From: Legionella genomosp. 1
Lineage (GTDB): Bacteria; Pseudomonadota; Gammaproteobacteria; Legionellales; Legionellaceae
Reading direction: 5' to 3'
NCBI GenBank assembly: GCA_945901145.1
Contig: CAMDJY010000027.1
Coordinates: forward strand, 1-10,758
Length of the DNA stretch: 10,758 nt
Both the position numbers and the translations under genes were made by a program. Of the stretch, positions 1 to 7,999 are shown piece after piece. Under the pieces are notes generated by a model. That model was not told the DNA's origin. It searched no databases and was given only the letters and a program-made list of their open reading frames with translations. Position 1 is the first letter of the stretch. Every line of letters begins with the position of its first letter.

Positions 1-1
1 A

Positions 2-136
2 AACAACCATGCTGATTGCATTGTTTATCACCCCTCTCAACCATGGGGACACCCAACCCCCCACGGATGGCAAATTTTACCCGGTGAAGATGATATGGAT
101 GGTTTTTTTTACGGTGTTTTAGAAAAAAAATCTTAA
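2..136 (+). CDS. rsmB: 16S rRNA (cytosine-C5)-methyltransferase RsmB, C-terminal end (partial)
   Basis: Only the last 44 codons are present; the reading frame is open from the window edge to TAA at 134-136. The tail reads GWQILPGEDDMDGFFYGVLE, which matches the conserved end of RsmB/Sun proteins (E. coli has a LPG-acidic-DGFFYA block at the same place). RsmB methylates C967 of 16S rRNA with S-adenosylmethionine. The catalytic cysteines lie upstream of the window and cannot be checked. The related family member RsmF ends differently, so RsmB is preferred on the tail alone. dsbD starts 17 bases downstream on the same strand, so the two may be cotranscribed; in many gammaproteobacteria rsmB is instead grouped with def, fmt and trkA. 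Confidence 0.8.
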   Translation, partial: NNHADCIVYHPSQPWGHPTPHGWQILPGEDDMDGFFYGVLEKKS

Positions 137-139
137 AAC

Positions 140-144
140 AGGAG
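140..144 (+). promoter_or_regulatory. Ribosome binding site of dsbD
   Basis: AGGAG lies nine bases before the ATG at 154 and directly after the rsmB stop. It supports the chosen dsbD start, which also begins a clean signal peptide. Confidence 0.75.
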
Positions 145-153
145 TTCAAAGAC

Positions 154-1737
154 ATGTTAAAATATATCTTCGTTGCTCTTATCTTCGTTTCCTCACCTCT
201 ACATGCCTTAAGCCCGCCTCCTGCAGATGAAGTATTTAAGTTAAACGTTCATGTTCAGGACCCAAATACGCTATTACTCACCTGGGATATAAAACCAGGA
301 TTTTTTTTATATCAAAAAAAAATTAAAGTCAGCACCCAGCAACCTGAAGCCCAAATAGCCCAAATCTTGCCCATAAAACACCCAAAAACTAATTCAAAAA
401 AAACTCAAAATAACAAAACAGTCTTCATTTATCGCAATAAACTTCAAATTCCAGTGAATCTTATCGATCATCAACCTGGAGAAATGACAGTGATGATTCA
501 TGCACAAGGATGCTCAGATGATGGTTTTTGTTACCCACCTAAAACCACCCCCGTCAATCTTACTTTTGATAAAAACCTAGCACTAGTTGGCGCGAACATC
601 GACACGCTCGTTGAAGAAATAAGCGCTGAAGAACATGATACATTTAAAAAAATCTTCAATCATCCTTTTGAAAATCATTCATGGATAATCACGCTACTTA
701 TTTTTTTAAGCTTAGGCTTGCTGCTCTCCTTCACGCCCTGTGTCCTGCCCATGATCCCAATTCTTTCGGGCATTATTATTGGTCAAGGAAAAAAAATTTC
801 GACCCAAAAAGCATTTTTCTTATCATTAAGTTATGTCCTGAGCATGGCATGCACGTATGGACTCATCGGTGCCATAGTCGCAAAACTCGGCCAAAATCTC
901 CAAGTTATTTTACAAACTTCTTGGGCCATCTATAGTCTAAGTTTTATTTTTGTTTTATTAGCGCTTTCCATGTTTGGTCTCTACGAACTAACACTGCCGC
1001 TTTCTTGGCAAGCAGCCATCACGCGCTTAAATTATCATCAGGCCCGGGGACATTATTGGAGTGCGGCAATCATGGGATGTCTGTCAACACTCATTCTTTC
1101 TCCATGTGTTACAGCGCCGTTAATTGGTGCTCTTGGTTATATTGCACAGACAGGCGATTTATTTTTAGGTGTTTCCTGTCTCTTTGCTACGGGTTTTGGC
1201 ATGGGTCTGCCGCTGTTACTCATCGGCAGCTCCTTAGGAAGATGGTTACCCCATGCTGGTCCCTGGATGCGTCATATCAAAACCATATTTGGCATCCTCT
1301 TACTTGGCATTGCTATTCAGCTCGTTGCTCGGGTAACGCCCACATGGACTTGGGTAAACTCAGAAATAAATCCAGAAACTCATATAATAAAGGTCACCCA
1401 GTTCACAGAGGCAGAAGCCATCATCAAACAAGCTACCCAACATGGGAAGCCCGTGATTATTGATTTCTACGCAGATTGGTGTGCCAATTGCAAAACGATT
1501 GAATCTAAAATACACAACAATCCAAATGTGATGTCTGCATTAGAGGGTTTTGTTGTCATTAAGGCAGATATTACAAAAAACAACACCGAAACCCAGTCCC
1601 TCAGTCATAAATTTGGAGTCATTGCACCACCAACGTTTGTCTTTATTAATACCCAGGGGCAAATCATGGATAAACTGCAATTAGTCGGCGATATCTCAAT
1701 GAATGAATTATTACATGCATTAAAAAATACGCCCTGA
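154..1737 (+). CDS. dsbD: Thiol:disulfide interchange protein DsbD
   Basis: DsbD carries electrons from cytoplasmic thioredoxin across the inner membrane to periplasmic DsbC-type isomerases and cytochrome c maturation partners. The 527 residues show the full three-part plan. A signal peptide (about 1-18) leads to the periplasmic N-terminal domain with the pair C120/C126 in GCSDDGFCYPP. A polytopic membrane core of several hydrophobic helices (about 177-392) contains one reactive cysteine in FTPCVLP (C196) and one in LSPCVTAP (C318). The C-terminal thioredoxin-like domain carries the WCANC motif (C443/C446). All six functional cysteines are therefore present. The protein is slightly shorter than E. 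coli DsbD (565), mainly in the loops. It follows rsmB by 17 bases with a good Shine-Dalgarno sequence and converges on relA downstream. Confidence 0.96.
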   Translation: MLKYIFVALIFVSSPLHALSPPPADEVFKLNVHVQDPNTLLLTWDIKPGFFLYQKKIKVSTQQPEAQIAQILPIKHPKTNSKKTQNNKTVFIYRNKLQIPVNLIDHQPGEMTVMIHAQGCSDDGFCYPPKTTPVNLTFDKNLALVGANIDTLVEEISAEEHDTFKKIFNHPFENHSWIITLLIFLSLGLLLSFTPCVLPMIPILSGIIIGQGKKISTQKAFFLSLSYVLSMACTYGLIGAIVAKLGQNLQVILQTSWAIYSLSFIFVLLALSMFGLYELTLPLSWQAAITRLNYHQARGHYWSAAIMGCLSTLILSPCVTAPLIGALGYIAQTGDLFLGVSCLFATGFGMGLPLLLIGSSLGRWLPHAGPWMRHIKTIFGILLLGIAIQLVARVTPTWTWVNSEINPETHIIKVTQFTEAEAIIKQATQHGKPVIIDFYADWCANCKTIESKIHNNPNVMSALEGFVVIKADITKNNTETQSLSHKFGVIAPPTFVFINTQGQIMDKLQLVGDISMNELLHALKNTP

Positions 1738-1857
1738 TTTTACTGAAGAAGCATTTAACCAGGTCGCTGATACCTTGAGTAAATGATACAATTTCATACA
1801 TACCAGACTTAATTTAAAGGTTTTTTATGTTTTCTTATTATAGAGTCCGAAGATATC
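1738..1857. other. Convergent intergenic gap between dsbD and relA
   Basis: The ends of dsbD (rightward) and relA (leftward) face each other here across 120 bases. I find only a weak hairpin (AGGT at 1760-1763 pairing with ACCT at 1772-1775) without a T-tract, so no intrinsic terminator can be called for either direction. Transcripts could overlap or end by Rho. Two short open frames in this gap are not supported as genes. Confidence 0.6.
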
Positions 1858-4062
1858 TCAAATCTTTCGCCTAACCTCTAAGACATTAGACACTTGTCCA
1901 ATACGTGCAAGCAGGCGTGACAAACTATTTAAACCGTCTATTTCGACAGTCACGGTGATATTCATCATATTTTCTTGTTTATTCAGATCGGTCTGGAACG
2001 AATAAACGTTTGATTTTTCATTGGCTAACACAGAGGTAATATCTCTTAATAAGCCATTGCGATCAAAGGCTTTGATCAAAATATCAACCACATATTGCTC
2101 AGTTGACTGAGCTTCCCATGAAACTTGTAAGAAGCGTTGTTTCTGGTGCTCATTGGCGTGAATGATGTTATGACAATCTTGACGATGCACTGAAACCCCT
2201 CGACCCAGCGTCACATAACCAATGATTTTTTCTCCTGGTAATGGCTTACAACAACGTGCCATATTGGTCAATAAACGACCTACTCCTTCAACACGCAAAT
2301 TTCCTAAGGATGTTTCTGCTTTTGTGTGTACTTTTGGAAAGCGTGCAACTGGTAGTGCTGCTGGCTCAATGGGATTTAAACGATTAATAACTTGGCTTAT
2401 TTTTAAATCACCACGTCCTAAAGCCGCACGTAAATCATCAATATTTTTAAAACCTAAAGCCGGTAAAATATCTTGCACAGCATCTACTTTAATGCCTAAG
2501 ACTTTAAGTTCATTGTCTAGAAGCAACTGCCCTTCATGCCGATTTTTATCGTAATCTTGCATTTTGAACCAATGTAAGACTTTCGCTTTAGCACGTGAAG
2601 TTTTTAAATAATGTAAATGCGGGTTAATCCAATCTCTGGAGGGTCTTGAATCTTTGCCCATTAAAATTTCAATTTTATCGCCGGTTTTTAAAGCATATGT
2701 CAACGGAACAATATGACCATTGACTTTCGAACCTCGACATCGATGCCCCATTTCTGTATGCACATGATAAGCAAAATCAAGCGGGGTCACACCACGAGGC
2801 ATGTCTAATACGTCTCCATCTGGGGTAAAGACATACACGCGGTCATCTAAAAATTCTATCTCAACCGCGTCAGTAATGCCTTGGTTGCTTGCCATTTCTC
2901 GATGCCAAGCCAGAACTTCACGTAACCATTCAATTTTACGTTCGTGAGATTGTTGCTTACGTACTGTGCCTTCTTTATATTTCCAATGTGCAGCAACACC
3001 CATCTCAGCTTGTTCATGCATTTTAAACGTTCGAATCTGCACCTCAAAGACTCGGCCATCTGGACCAGATACCGCAGTATGTAACGATTGATATCCATTT
3101 GCTTTGGGATGCGCAATATAGTCATCAAATTCCACAAGCACTTGTTTCCAAAGCGTATGGACTAATCCTAAAACTTCATAACACTGCTCTTGTGTATCCA
3201 CCAAAATACGTACCGCGGTTGCATCATAAATTTCTTCTAAAGAAACATTCTTACGCACCATTTTACGATAAATGCTATGGATATGTTTCGAACGGCCATA
3301 AACAGCAAAATGTACCATATTCATTGAAGTCAAATGTTGATTTAATGCACTGACAATCAAATCAACATAACTATCACGCTCTAATCGCTTCGCCTTTAAG
3401 CCAGAAGCAATGGCTTTATATTCTTCGGGATGCAAGTATCTAAAAGCGAGATCTTCCATTTCCCATTTAATTGCACCAATGCCTAATCGATTCGCTAAAG
3501 GTGCATAAATCTCCATGGCTTCCGTGGCAATTTGCCGCCGCATCAAATCGGGCATGGGTACTGATGTACGTAATACACATAAACGTTCTGCAAGTTTAAT
3601 TAAAACGACGCGCACGTCATCCACCATGGCTAACAACATTTTACGCACATTATCTAATTGATGTTTGCTTTGTTGAAATTTATTAGGGAGCTGAAAGTTA
3701 GAAATGGCACTCATTTTCTTAACGCCTTTGACCAACCGGGCAATAGGCAAACCAAGCTGCTCTTCAACATCATCAATTGATAATTCTGCGTAATGGACAC
3801 TTTCAAAAATAATTGCTGCAGCTAAAGTTTCTTGATCTACTTCTAAATCAGCGAGGACATCTGCCATCTCTAAGCCCTGTTGTAAACATGACTCACCGGT
3901 TTCTGTCGCATGATCTTGACCAGCTAATTGACTTAAAGCGCAGGCATTACGAATTTTATCCATGTCTTGGAAGTAGCCTTTACTTCCCAACTGATGTAGC
4001 CATTGTACAACATCAATACTGCCATCTGCTAAAAGGGCAGAGCCCTTTTTGACCTTAACCAT
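1858..4062 (-). CDS. relA: (p)ppGpp synthetase RelA (monofunctional, degenerate hydrolase domain)
   Basis: RelA makes (p)ppGpp from ATP and GDP/GTP when uncharged tRNA sits in the ribosomal A site. The 734 residues follow the long RelA/SpoT plan. The N-terminal pseudo-hydrolase region lacks the His-Asp pair: around 81-91 it reads AAAIIFESVHY where active hydrolases have an HD motif, as in E. coli RelA. The synthetase domain has the anionic EFDD motif (E311, D313, D314) followed by HPKANGYQS, the RelA-type signature. A TGS domain spans about 406-467, a conserved CC pair (C604/C605) precedes the VSVHRQDC block, and an ACT domain covers about 660-734. The ATG overlaps the end of rlmD by eight bases, with AAAGGA just upstream inside rlmD, which suggests translational coupling. 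The rlmD-relA pairing is also found in E. coli. The missing HD pair and the neighbour argue against SpoT. Confidence 0.95.
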   Translation of the reverse strand: MVKVKKGSALLADGSIDVVQWLHQLGSKGYFQDMDKIRNACALSQLAGQDHATETGESCLQQGLEMADVLADLEVDQETLAAAIIFESVHYAELSIDDVEEQLGLPIARLVKGVKKMSAISNFQLPNKFQQSKHQLDNVRKMLLAMVDDVRVVLIKLAERLCVLRTSVPMPDLMRRQIATEAMEIYAPLANRLGIGAIKWEMEDLAFRYLHPEEYKAIASGLKAKRLERDSYVDLIVSALNQHLTSMNMVHFAVYGRSKHIHSIYRKMVRKNVSLEEIYDATAVRILVDTQEQCYEVLGLVHTLWKQVLVEFDDYIAHPKANGYQSLHTAVSGPDGRVFEVQIRTFKMHEQAEMGVAAHWKYKEGTVRKQQSHERKIEWLREVLAWHREMASNQGITDAVEIEFLDDRVYVFTPDGDVLDMPRGVTPLDFAYHVHTEMGHRCRGSKVNGHIVPLTYALKTGDKIEILMGKDSRPSRDWINPHLHYLKTSRAKAKVLHWFKMQDYDKNRHEGQLLLDNELKVLGIKVDAVQDILPALGFKNIDDLRAALGRGDLKISQVINRLNPIEPAALPVARFPKVHTKAETSLGNLRVEGVGRLLTNMARCCKPLPGEKIIGYVTLGRGVSVHRQDCHNIIHANEHQKQRFLQVSWEAQSTEQYVVDILIKAFDRNGLLRDITSVLANEKSNVYSFQTDLNKQENMMNITVTVEIDGLNSLSRLLARIGQVSNVLEVRRKI

Positions 4063-5383
4063 TGTTTAATCCTTTGTTTTTCTGGAACAAAGCGATTGAT
4101 TCCACATGTGTGGTCTGAGGAAACATATCCATCACACCGACAGAAACCAATTTATACCCTTGTTCATGGACCAAAACAGCAGAATCTCGTGCCAAAGTTG
4201 CAGGGTCACACGAAACATAGACTAAATGCGTAGGCGCGAGGTGATGAATTTTTTTTACGAAAGCTAAAGCACCCGTGCGCGGTGGATCAATCAAAATCTT
4301 ATTGACTTGATAAGACTGAATTGCTGAAAGTGCCTGATCATCATCTAAATTCATACATTCAAATTGGGTATTGGTTATTTGATTCAATTGAGCGTTCATA
4401 CGAGCACGGTGCACCATCTGCTCACTCCCTTCTACCCCTATCACAAGACCACAAAAACGCGCCAGAGGCAATGAAAAATTACCTAAACCACAAAAAAGAT
4501 CTAAAACAATATCATCAGACTGTAAATCAAGTAATTTCAATGCTTGATTTACCATTTTTCGATTTAACGCTGCATTGACTTGTGTGAAGTCAGTTGGATG
4601 AAATTGAAAAGTAACCTGTTGATCTGGTAAAGAATACGTTAAAAATTCAATGCCATCTTCGGGATAAAATAATTTGACAGTATCTAAGCCACCTGATTGC
4701 AAGAAAAGACGAATTGCATGCGTCTTAGCAAAGTCTCGCAAATAAGCTTGATCTGCAACACTCAAATCGGACATATGACGAACAATTAGAGCAAGCTCTA
4801 CATCGCCGACAGCAATTTCAATTTGCGGAATCTGAAGTTTAGCGTCTAAAGATTCAATCAATGCAGGTAATGCAGGCAATATAAGTTTTAACTTCGCACT
4901 TAATACCGAACATTCTGTAATAGGTGTAATATAGCGTGGGTTTTTCTTTTCCCGAAAGCCTACCATGACGCTTTGTTTTTTCTCAACAAAGCGAACGCTC
5001 AAACGAGCTTTATGACGATAGTGCCAATAATCACCGACAAGAGGCGGCAAAATATCTAATGGCTGTACCCGATGCACCCGAGTTAATAAATCCAAAAGTT
5101 GTTGTTGTTTGACATGAATTTGAGTCTCAGGCTTGACATGTTGTAAAGAACAACCGCCACATAAATCATAATGCGGACAATGAGGCTTCGTTCGATCGGG
5201 AGACGCTTCAATGACAGAAATCACTCGACCTTCATCATAATCTTTCTTTTTACGGGTATATTCAAATGCGACAGTTTCCAGAGGCAACGCACCATCAATA
5301 AATGTTGTTTTACCATTCACTCTTGCAATGCCTCGCGCATCATGACTAAATTTTTCGATCTGAGTAATCACTAGTTTATTCAT
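4055..5383 (-). CDS. rlmD: 23S rRNA (uracil-1939-C5)-methyltransferase RlmD
   Basis: RlmD (RumA) is an Fe-S protein that methylates U1939 of 23S rRNA with S-adenosylmethionine. The 442 residues begin with a TRAM RNA-binding domain (about 1-62). The four cluster-binding cysteines are C69, C75, C78 (in CPHYDLCGGC) and C158, with the same spacing as E. coli RumA. The methyltransferase motif VLDLFCGLGNFSLP lies in the second half, and the catalytic cysteine is C392 in VYVSCDPATLARD. TrmA lacks the Fe-S cysteines and RlmC lacks the TRAM domain, so RlmD is the best call. The start lies 12 bases after the rluB stop. The leader before the ATG is almost pure A/T with no Shine-Dalgarno sequence, so initiation may depend on coupling to rluB. 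Its end overlaps relA by eight bases. Confidence 0.95.
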   Translation of the reverse strand: MNKLVITQIEKFSHDARGIARVNGKTTFIDGALPLETVAFEYTRKKKDYDEGRVISVIEASPDRTKPHCPHYDLCGGCSLQHVKPETQIHVKQQQLLDLLTRVHRVQPLDILPPLVGDYWHYRHKARLSVRFVEKKQSVMVGFREKKNPRYITPITECSVLSAKLKLILPALPALIESLDAKLQIPQIEIAVGDVELALIVRHMSDLSVADQAYLRDFAKTHAIRLFLQSGGLDTVKLFYPEDGIEFLTYSLPDQQVTFQFHPTDFTQVNAALNRKMVNQALKLLDLQSDDIVLDLFCGLGNFSLPLARFCGLVIGVEGSEQMVHRARMNAQLNQITNTQFECMNLDDDQALSAIQSYQVNKILIDPPRTGALAFVKKIHHLAPTHLVYVSCDPATLARDSAVLVHEQGYKLVSVGVMDMFPQTTHVESIALFQKNKGLNNG

Positions 5384-5395
5384 ATTTATTTAAAT

Positions 5396-6130
5396 TTATT
5401 TTAATGACGAAATCAGCGCTGTAACATCTTGCGGGGATAACTCAACGTACTGCCCTCTTGCCAGTGACCGTGGCATTCGAATATCGCCATAACGAATCCG
5501 AATTAATCGACTTACTTCTAAACCTTGAGATTTCCATAACCGCCTCACCTCGCGGTTTCTACCTTCGGTTAAGACCACATGATACCAACTATTTGTCCCT
5601 TCGCCACCTTCAAAAGTAGCATGCTTAAATTTGGCGACGCCATCTTCCAACTTCACACCAGTTAAAAGATTTTTTATCGCATCTGGGGGAACCTGTCCAT
5701 GCACACGGACGGCATATTCTCGTTCTACTTGATATTTTGGATGCATTAAATGATTCGCAAGCTCTCCGTTATTGGTAAAAATCAATAGACCAGAGGTGTT
5801 CATATCTAATCTACCCACTTGGACCCAACGTCCTTGTTTTAAATGTGGTAAATGATCAAAAACTGTTTTTTTATGCATGGGATCGCTGCGACTCGAAATT
5901 TCACCCAATGGCTTATGATAAAGCAAAACGCGTGTTTTAGATTCAAGTTTCAAAGGATTTGCGATGATACGACCTTTCACACTAATTTTATCGTCTGCGC
6001 TGACCGATGCTCCAAGCTCAGCTGTTTGACCATTGACTTGCACCCACCCACTTTGAATCCAACGCTCCATCTCACGTCGAGACCCAAGTCCCGCTTGACT
6101 TAATATCTTATGTAATCTCTCACTGCTCAT
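5396..6130 (-). CDS. rluB: 23S rRNA pseudouridine(2605) synthase RluB
   Basis: This RsuA/RluB/RluE/RluF-type pseudouridine synthase has 244 residues. An N-terminal S4 RNA-binding domain (about 1-60, starting RLHKILSQAGLGSRREME) precedes the catalytic domain. The nucleophile is D109 in VGRLDMNTSGLLIFTNNGEL, and the later REVRRLW block is typical of the family. E. coli RluB modifies U2605 of 23S rRNA. RluB is preferred over RsuA because of the S4 start sequence and because rluB commonly follows the rnm-yciO or trpS cluster. The protein lacks the long basic C-terminal tail of E. coli RluB (291 residues). Its ATG overlaps the trpS stop by one base (TAATG), and an AGGA lies 11 bases upstream of the start. 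Confidence 0.88.
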   Translation of the reverse strand: MSSERLHKILSQAGLGSRREMERWIQSGWVQVNGQTAELGASVSADDKISVKGRIIANPLKLESKTRVLLYHKPLGEISSRSDPMHKKTVFDHLPHLKQGRWVQVGRLDMNTSGLLIFTNNGELANHLMHPKYQVEREYAVRVHGQVPPDAIKNLLTGVKLEDGVAKFKHATFEGGEGTNSWYHVVLTEGRNREVRRLWKSQGLEVSRLIRIRYGDIRMPRSLARGQYVELSPQDVTALISSLK

Positions 6131-7344
6131 TAGTAGTCTAATCCTATTGCATCACGTACATCATTTAAAGTTTTCTGCGCATCGTCTCGTGCATTTTCAC
6201 TGCCTTCGGCGACAATTCGACGCACTGAACCGAGATCAGATTGATAATCTTTCATAGATTCTTGAATAGGTGCTAATTCTTGGCAAATGGCATCGATGAC
6301 TGGACGCTTACAATCAACACAACCAATTGCAGCAGTTCTGCACCCTGTTTGCACCCAGTTTCTAACGTTATCATCTGAATAGACTCGATGAAATTGCCAT
6401 ACTGGACATTTTTCTGGTTCCCCTGGATCCGTTCGTCTGATGCGCGCAGGGTCAGTGGGCATCGTCAGAATTTTTTTCTCAACAGAGGCAGGCTCTTCCC
6501 TCAAACTAATCGTGTTATAATAAGATTTTGACATCTTTTGCCCATCTAACCCAGGCATTTTCGCTTGCGGCGTTAATAATACTTGAGGTTCAGGCAAAAT
6601 CAACTTACCGATTCCCTCTAAATAACCTAATAACCGATTTTTATCACCGATTGATAAATTATATTGCGCTTCAATGAGTGCCCGAGCGGTATTCAGTGCA
6701 TCTTGAGAACCATCTTGTTGAAACGCAACACGGAGTTGATTATATAGCTTACCATTTTTCTTACCCATTTTCTGAATAGATTCTTGGGCAAGTGGTTCAA
6801 AATTAGGCCCGCGACCGTATAAATAGTTAAATCGTCTCGCAACTTCTCGGGTCAATTCAACATGAGGCACTTGGTCTTCGCCAACCGGTACAAAATCAGC
6901 TTTATGTAAAAGAATATCTGCACTTTGTAATAATGGATATCCTAAAAATCCGTAAGTTGATAGATCTTTATCTTTAATTTTTTCTTGTTGATCTTTATAA
7001 GTCGGGACACGTTCTAACCAACTCAAAGGCGTAATCATAGACAACAATAAGTGCAACTCGGCGTGTTCAGGAACCCAAGATTGAATAAAAATCCGTGAAA
7101 GATTTGGATTAACCCCACAAGCCAGCCAGTCAATGACCATATCCCAAACTTGGCTCTCTATCGCTTGTGTATCATCATAATGCGTGGTCAATGCATGCCA
7201 ATCGGCAACGAAAAAAGAACAATCATATTGGTGTTGTAAATTCAACCAATTTTTTAATACACCATGATAATGACCTAAATGTAACCGCCCGCTTGGACGC
7301 ATGCCCGATACAACTCGCTTATTACTTCCTAATAATACTGTCAT
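6130..7344 (-). CDS. trpS: Tryptophanyl-tRNA synthetase TrpS, long form with predicted Fe-S motif
   Basis: This class I synthetase charges tRNA-Trp. The HIGH-type motif is HLGHYHG (H22-H25 region), and the KMSKS loop is at K270-S274. The protein is 404 residues, against 334 in E. coli. The extra length is mainly one stretch of about 75 residues (roughly 180-255) between the catalytic core and the KMSKS loop. A cysteine set follows: C313, C335, C342 and C345, a C-x21-C-x6-C-x2-C pattern. It closely resembles the C-x22-C-x6-C-x2-C motif that binds a 4Fe-4S cluster in Thermotoga maritima TrpRS, so a cluster is likely but inferred. The gene follows yciO by 16 bases with GAGG before the ATG and overlaps rluB by one base. 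Confidence 0.95.
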   Translation of the reverse strand: MTVLLGSNKRVVSGMRPSGRLHLGHYHGVLKNWLNLQHQYDCSFFVADWHALTTHYDDTQAIESQVWDMVIDWLACGVNPNLSRIFIQSWVPEHAELHLLLSMITPLSWLERVPTYKDQQEKIKDKDLSTYGFLGYPLLQSADILLHKADFVPVGEDQVPHVELTREVARRFNYLYGRGPNFEPLAQESIQKMGKKNGKLYNQLRVAFQQDGSQDALNTARALIEAQYNLSIGDKNRLLGYLEGIGKLILPEPQVLLTPQAKMPGLDGQKMSKSYYNTISLREEPASVEKKILTMPTDPARIRRTDPGEPEKCPVWQFHRVYSDDNVRNWVQTGCRTAAIGCVDCKRPVIDAICQELAPIQESMKDYQSDLGSVRRIVAEGSENARDDAQKTLNDVRDAIGLDY

Positions 7345-7360
7345 TAAAACCTCAAAAAAA

Positions 7361-7981
7361 CTATCGAAATGGTTCAGGATCTCCTTTACCCTCTCTAATA
7401 ATAACCGGATAATCCCCAGTTAAGTCTACCACAGTTGTTGGATCATGCCTTTCATTTCCGCCATCAATAATTAAATCAATTTGATTACCGAGTAAATCTC
7501 GAATGGCTTCAGGCTCGCTCAAAGGTATCCCCACCCCGGGCAATTTCAAGGTTGCACTCATGAGCGGAGTATCTAAACATTCTAATAATGATAATGTAAT
7601 CGTATGTTTAGGAACGCGTAACCCTAATGTTTTACGTTTAGGATGTAACATCAGCTTAGGCACAAGATGTGTTGCATTCAAAATAAACGTATATGCTCCG
7701 GGTGTGAATGCTTTAAGCAAACGGAAAATAGGATTTGAGATCCTTGCGTATCGCCCTAAATCCGACAAATTACCACACACAAGGGTCATATTGTGAGATT
7801 TAGTCAATTGACGAATACGTCTGATGCGCTCTAAAGCACTTCTATTGCCTAAAGCACATCCAAGCGCATAGCCTGAATCAGTTGGGTAAACAATTAATCC
7901 GCCTTCAGTAATAATAGTCGCGGCTTTTCGCAGCAATCGTGATTGGGGATTATCTGGATGAATTGCAAAAAGTTGACTCAT
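7361..7981 (-). CDS. yciO: YciO, Sua5/YciO/YrdC family protein
   Basis: At 206 residues this matches E. coli YciO in length and along its whole sequence: MSQ start, IHPDNPQ, VYPTDSGYALGC, ERIRRIRQL, a YTFIL block, KRKTLGLRVP, and a PTTVVDLT then REGKGD ending. The family fold binds ATP and RNA. The paralog TsaC (YrdC) makes threonylcarbamoyl-AMP for the t6A modification of tRNA. YciO has been regarded as a weak or non-equivalent version whose cellular role is not settled, so a firm TsaC assignment would go too far. AAGGA lies upstream of the ATG. It sits between rnm and trpS, as in related gene clusters, with gaps of 18 and 16 bases. Confidence 0.92.
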   Translation of the reverse strand: MSQLFAIHPDNPQSRLLRKAATIITEGGLIVYPTDSGYALGCALGNRSALERIRRIRQLTKSHNMTLVCGNLSDLGRYARISNPIFRLLKAFTPGAYTFILNATHLVPKLMLHPKRKTLGLRVPKHTITLSLLECLDTPLMSATLKLPGVGIPLSEPEAIRDLLGNQIDLIIDGGNERHDPTTVVDLTGDYPVIIREGKGDPEPFR

Positions 7982-7999
7982 AAAATTTAAAATCCTTTT

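Noticed and set aside
1005..1463. Long alternative frame inside dsbD
   Set aside because: Lies wholly within the membrane and thioredoxin part of dsbD, and its composition is incoherent; a shadow frame.
1760..1775. Weak hairpin AGGT/ACCT in the dsbD-relA gap as a terminator
   Set aside because: Only four pairs, a seven-base loop and no T-tract on either strand.
1724..1786. Open frame overlapping the end of dsbD, reading KIRPDFTEEAFNQVADTLSK
   Set aside because: It looks protein-like and might be an old C-terminal extension or gene remnant in the +1 frame, but it has no start codon or ribosome binding site and matches no family I recognise.
1827..1874. 15-codon open frame with AAAGG upstream, overlapping the 3' end of relA on the other strand
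   Set aside because: Too short, six-base T spacer to the start, basic unremarkable peptide, and no promoter or terminator.
2856..3137. Minus-strand alternative frame inside relA
   Set aside because: Covers the conserved synthetase and linker region of relA in another frame; no family signal.
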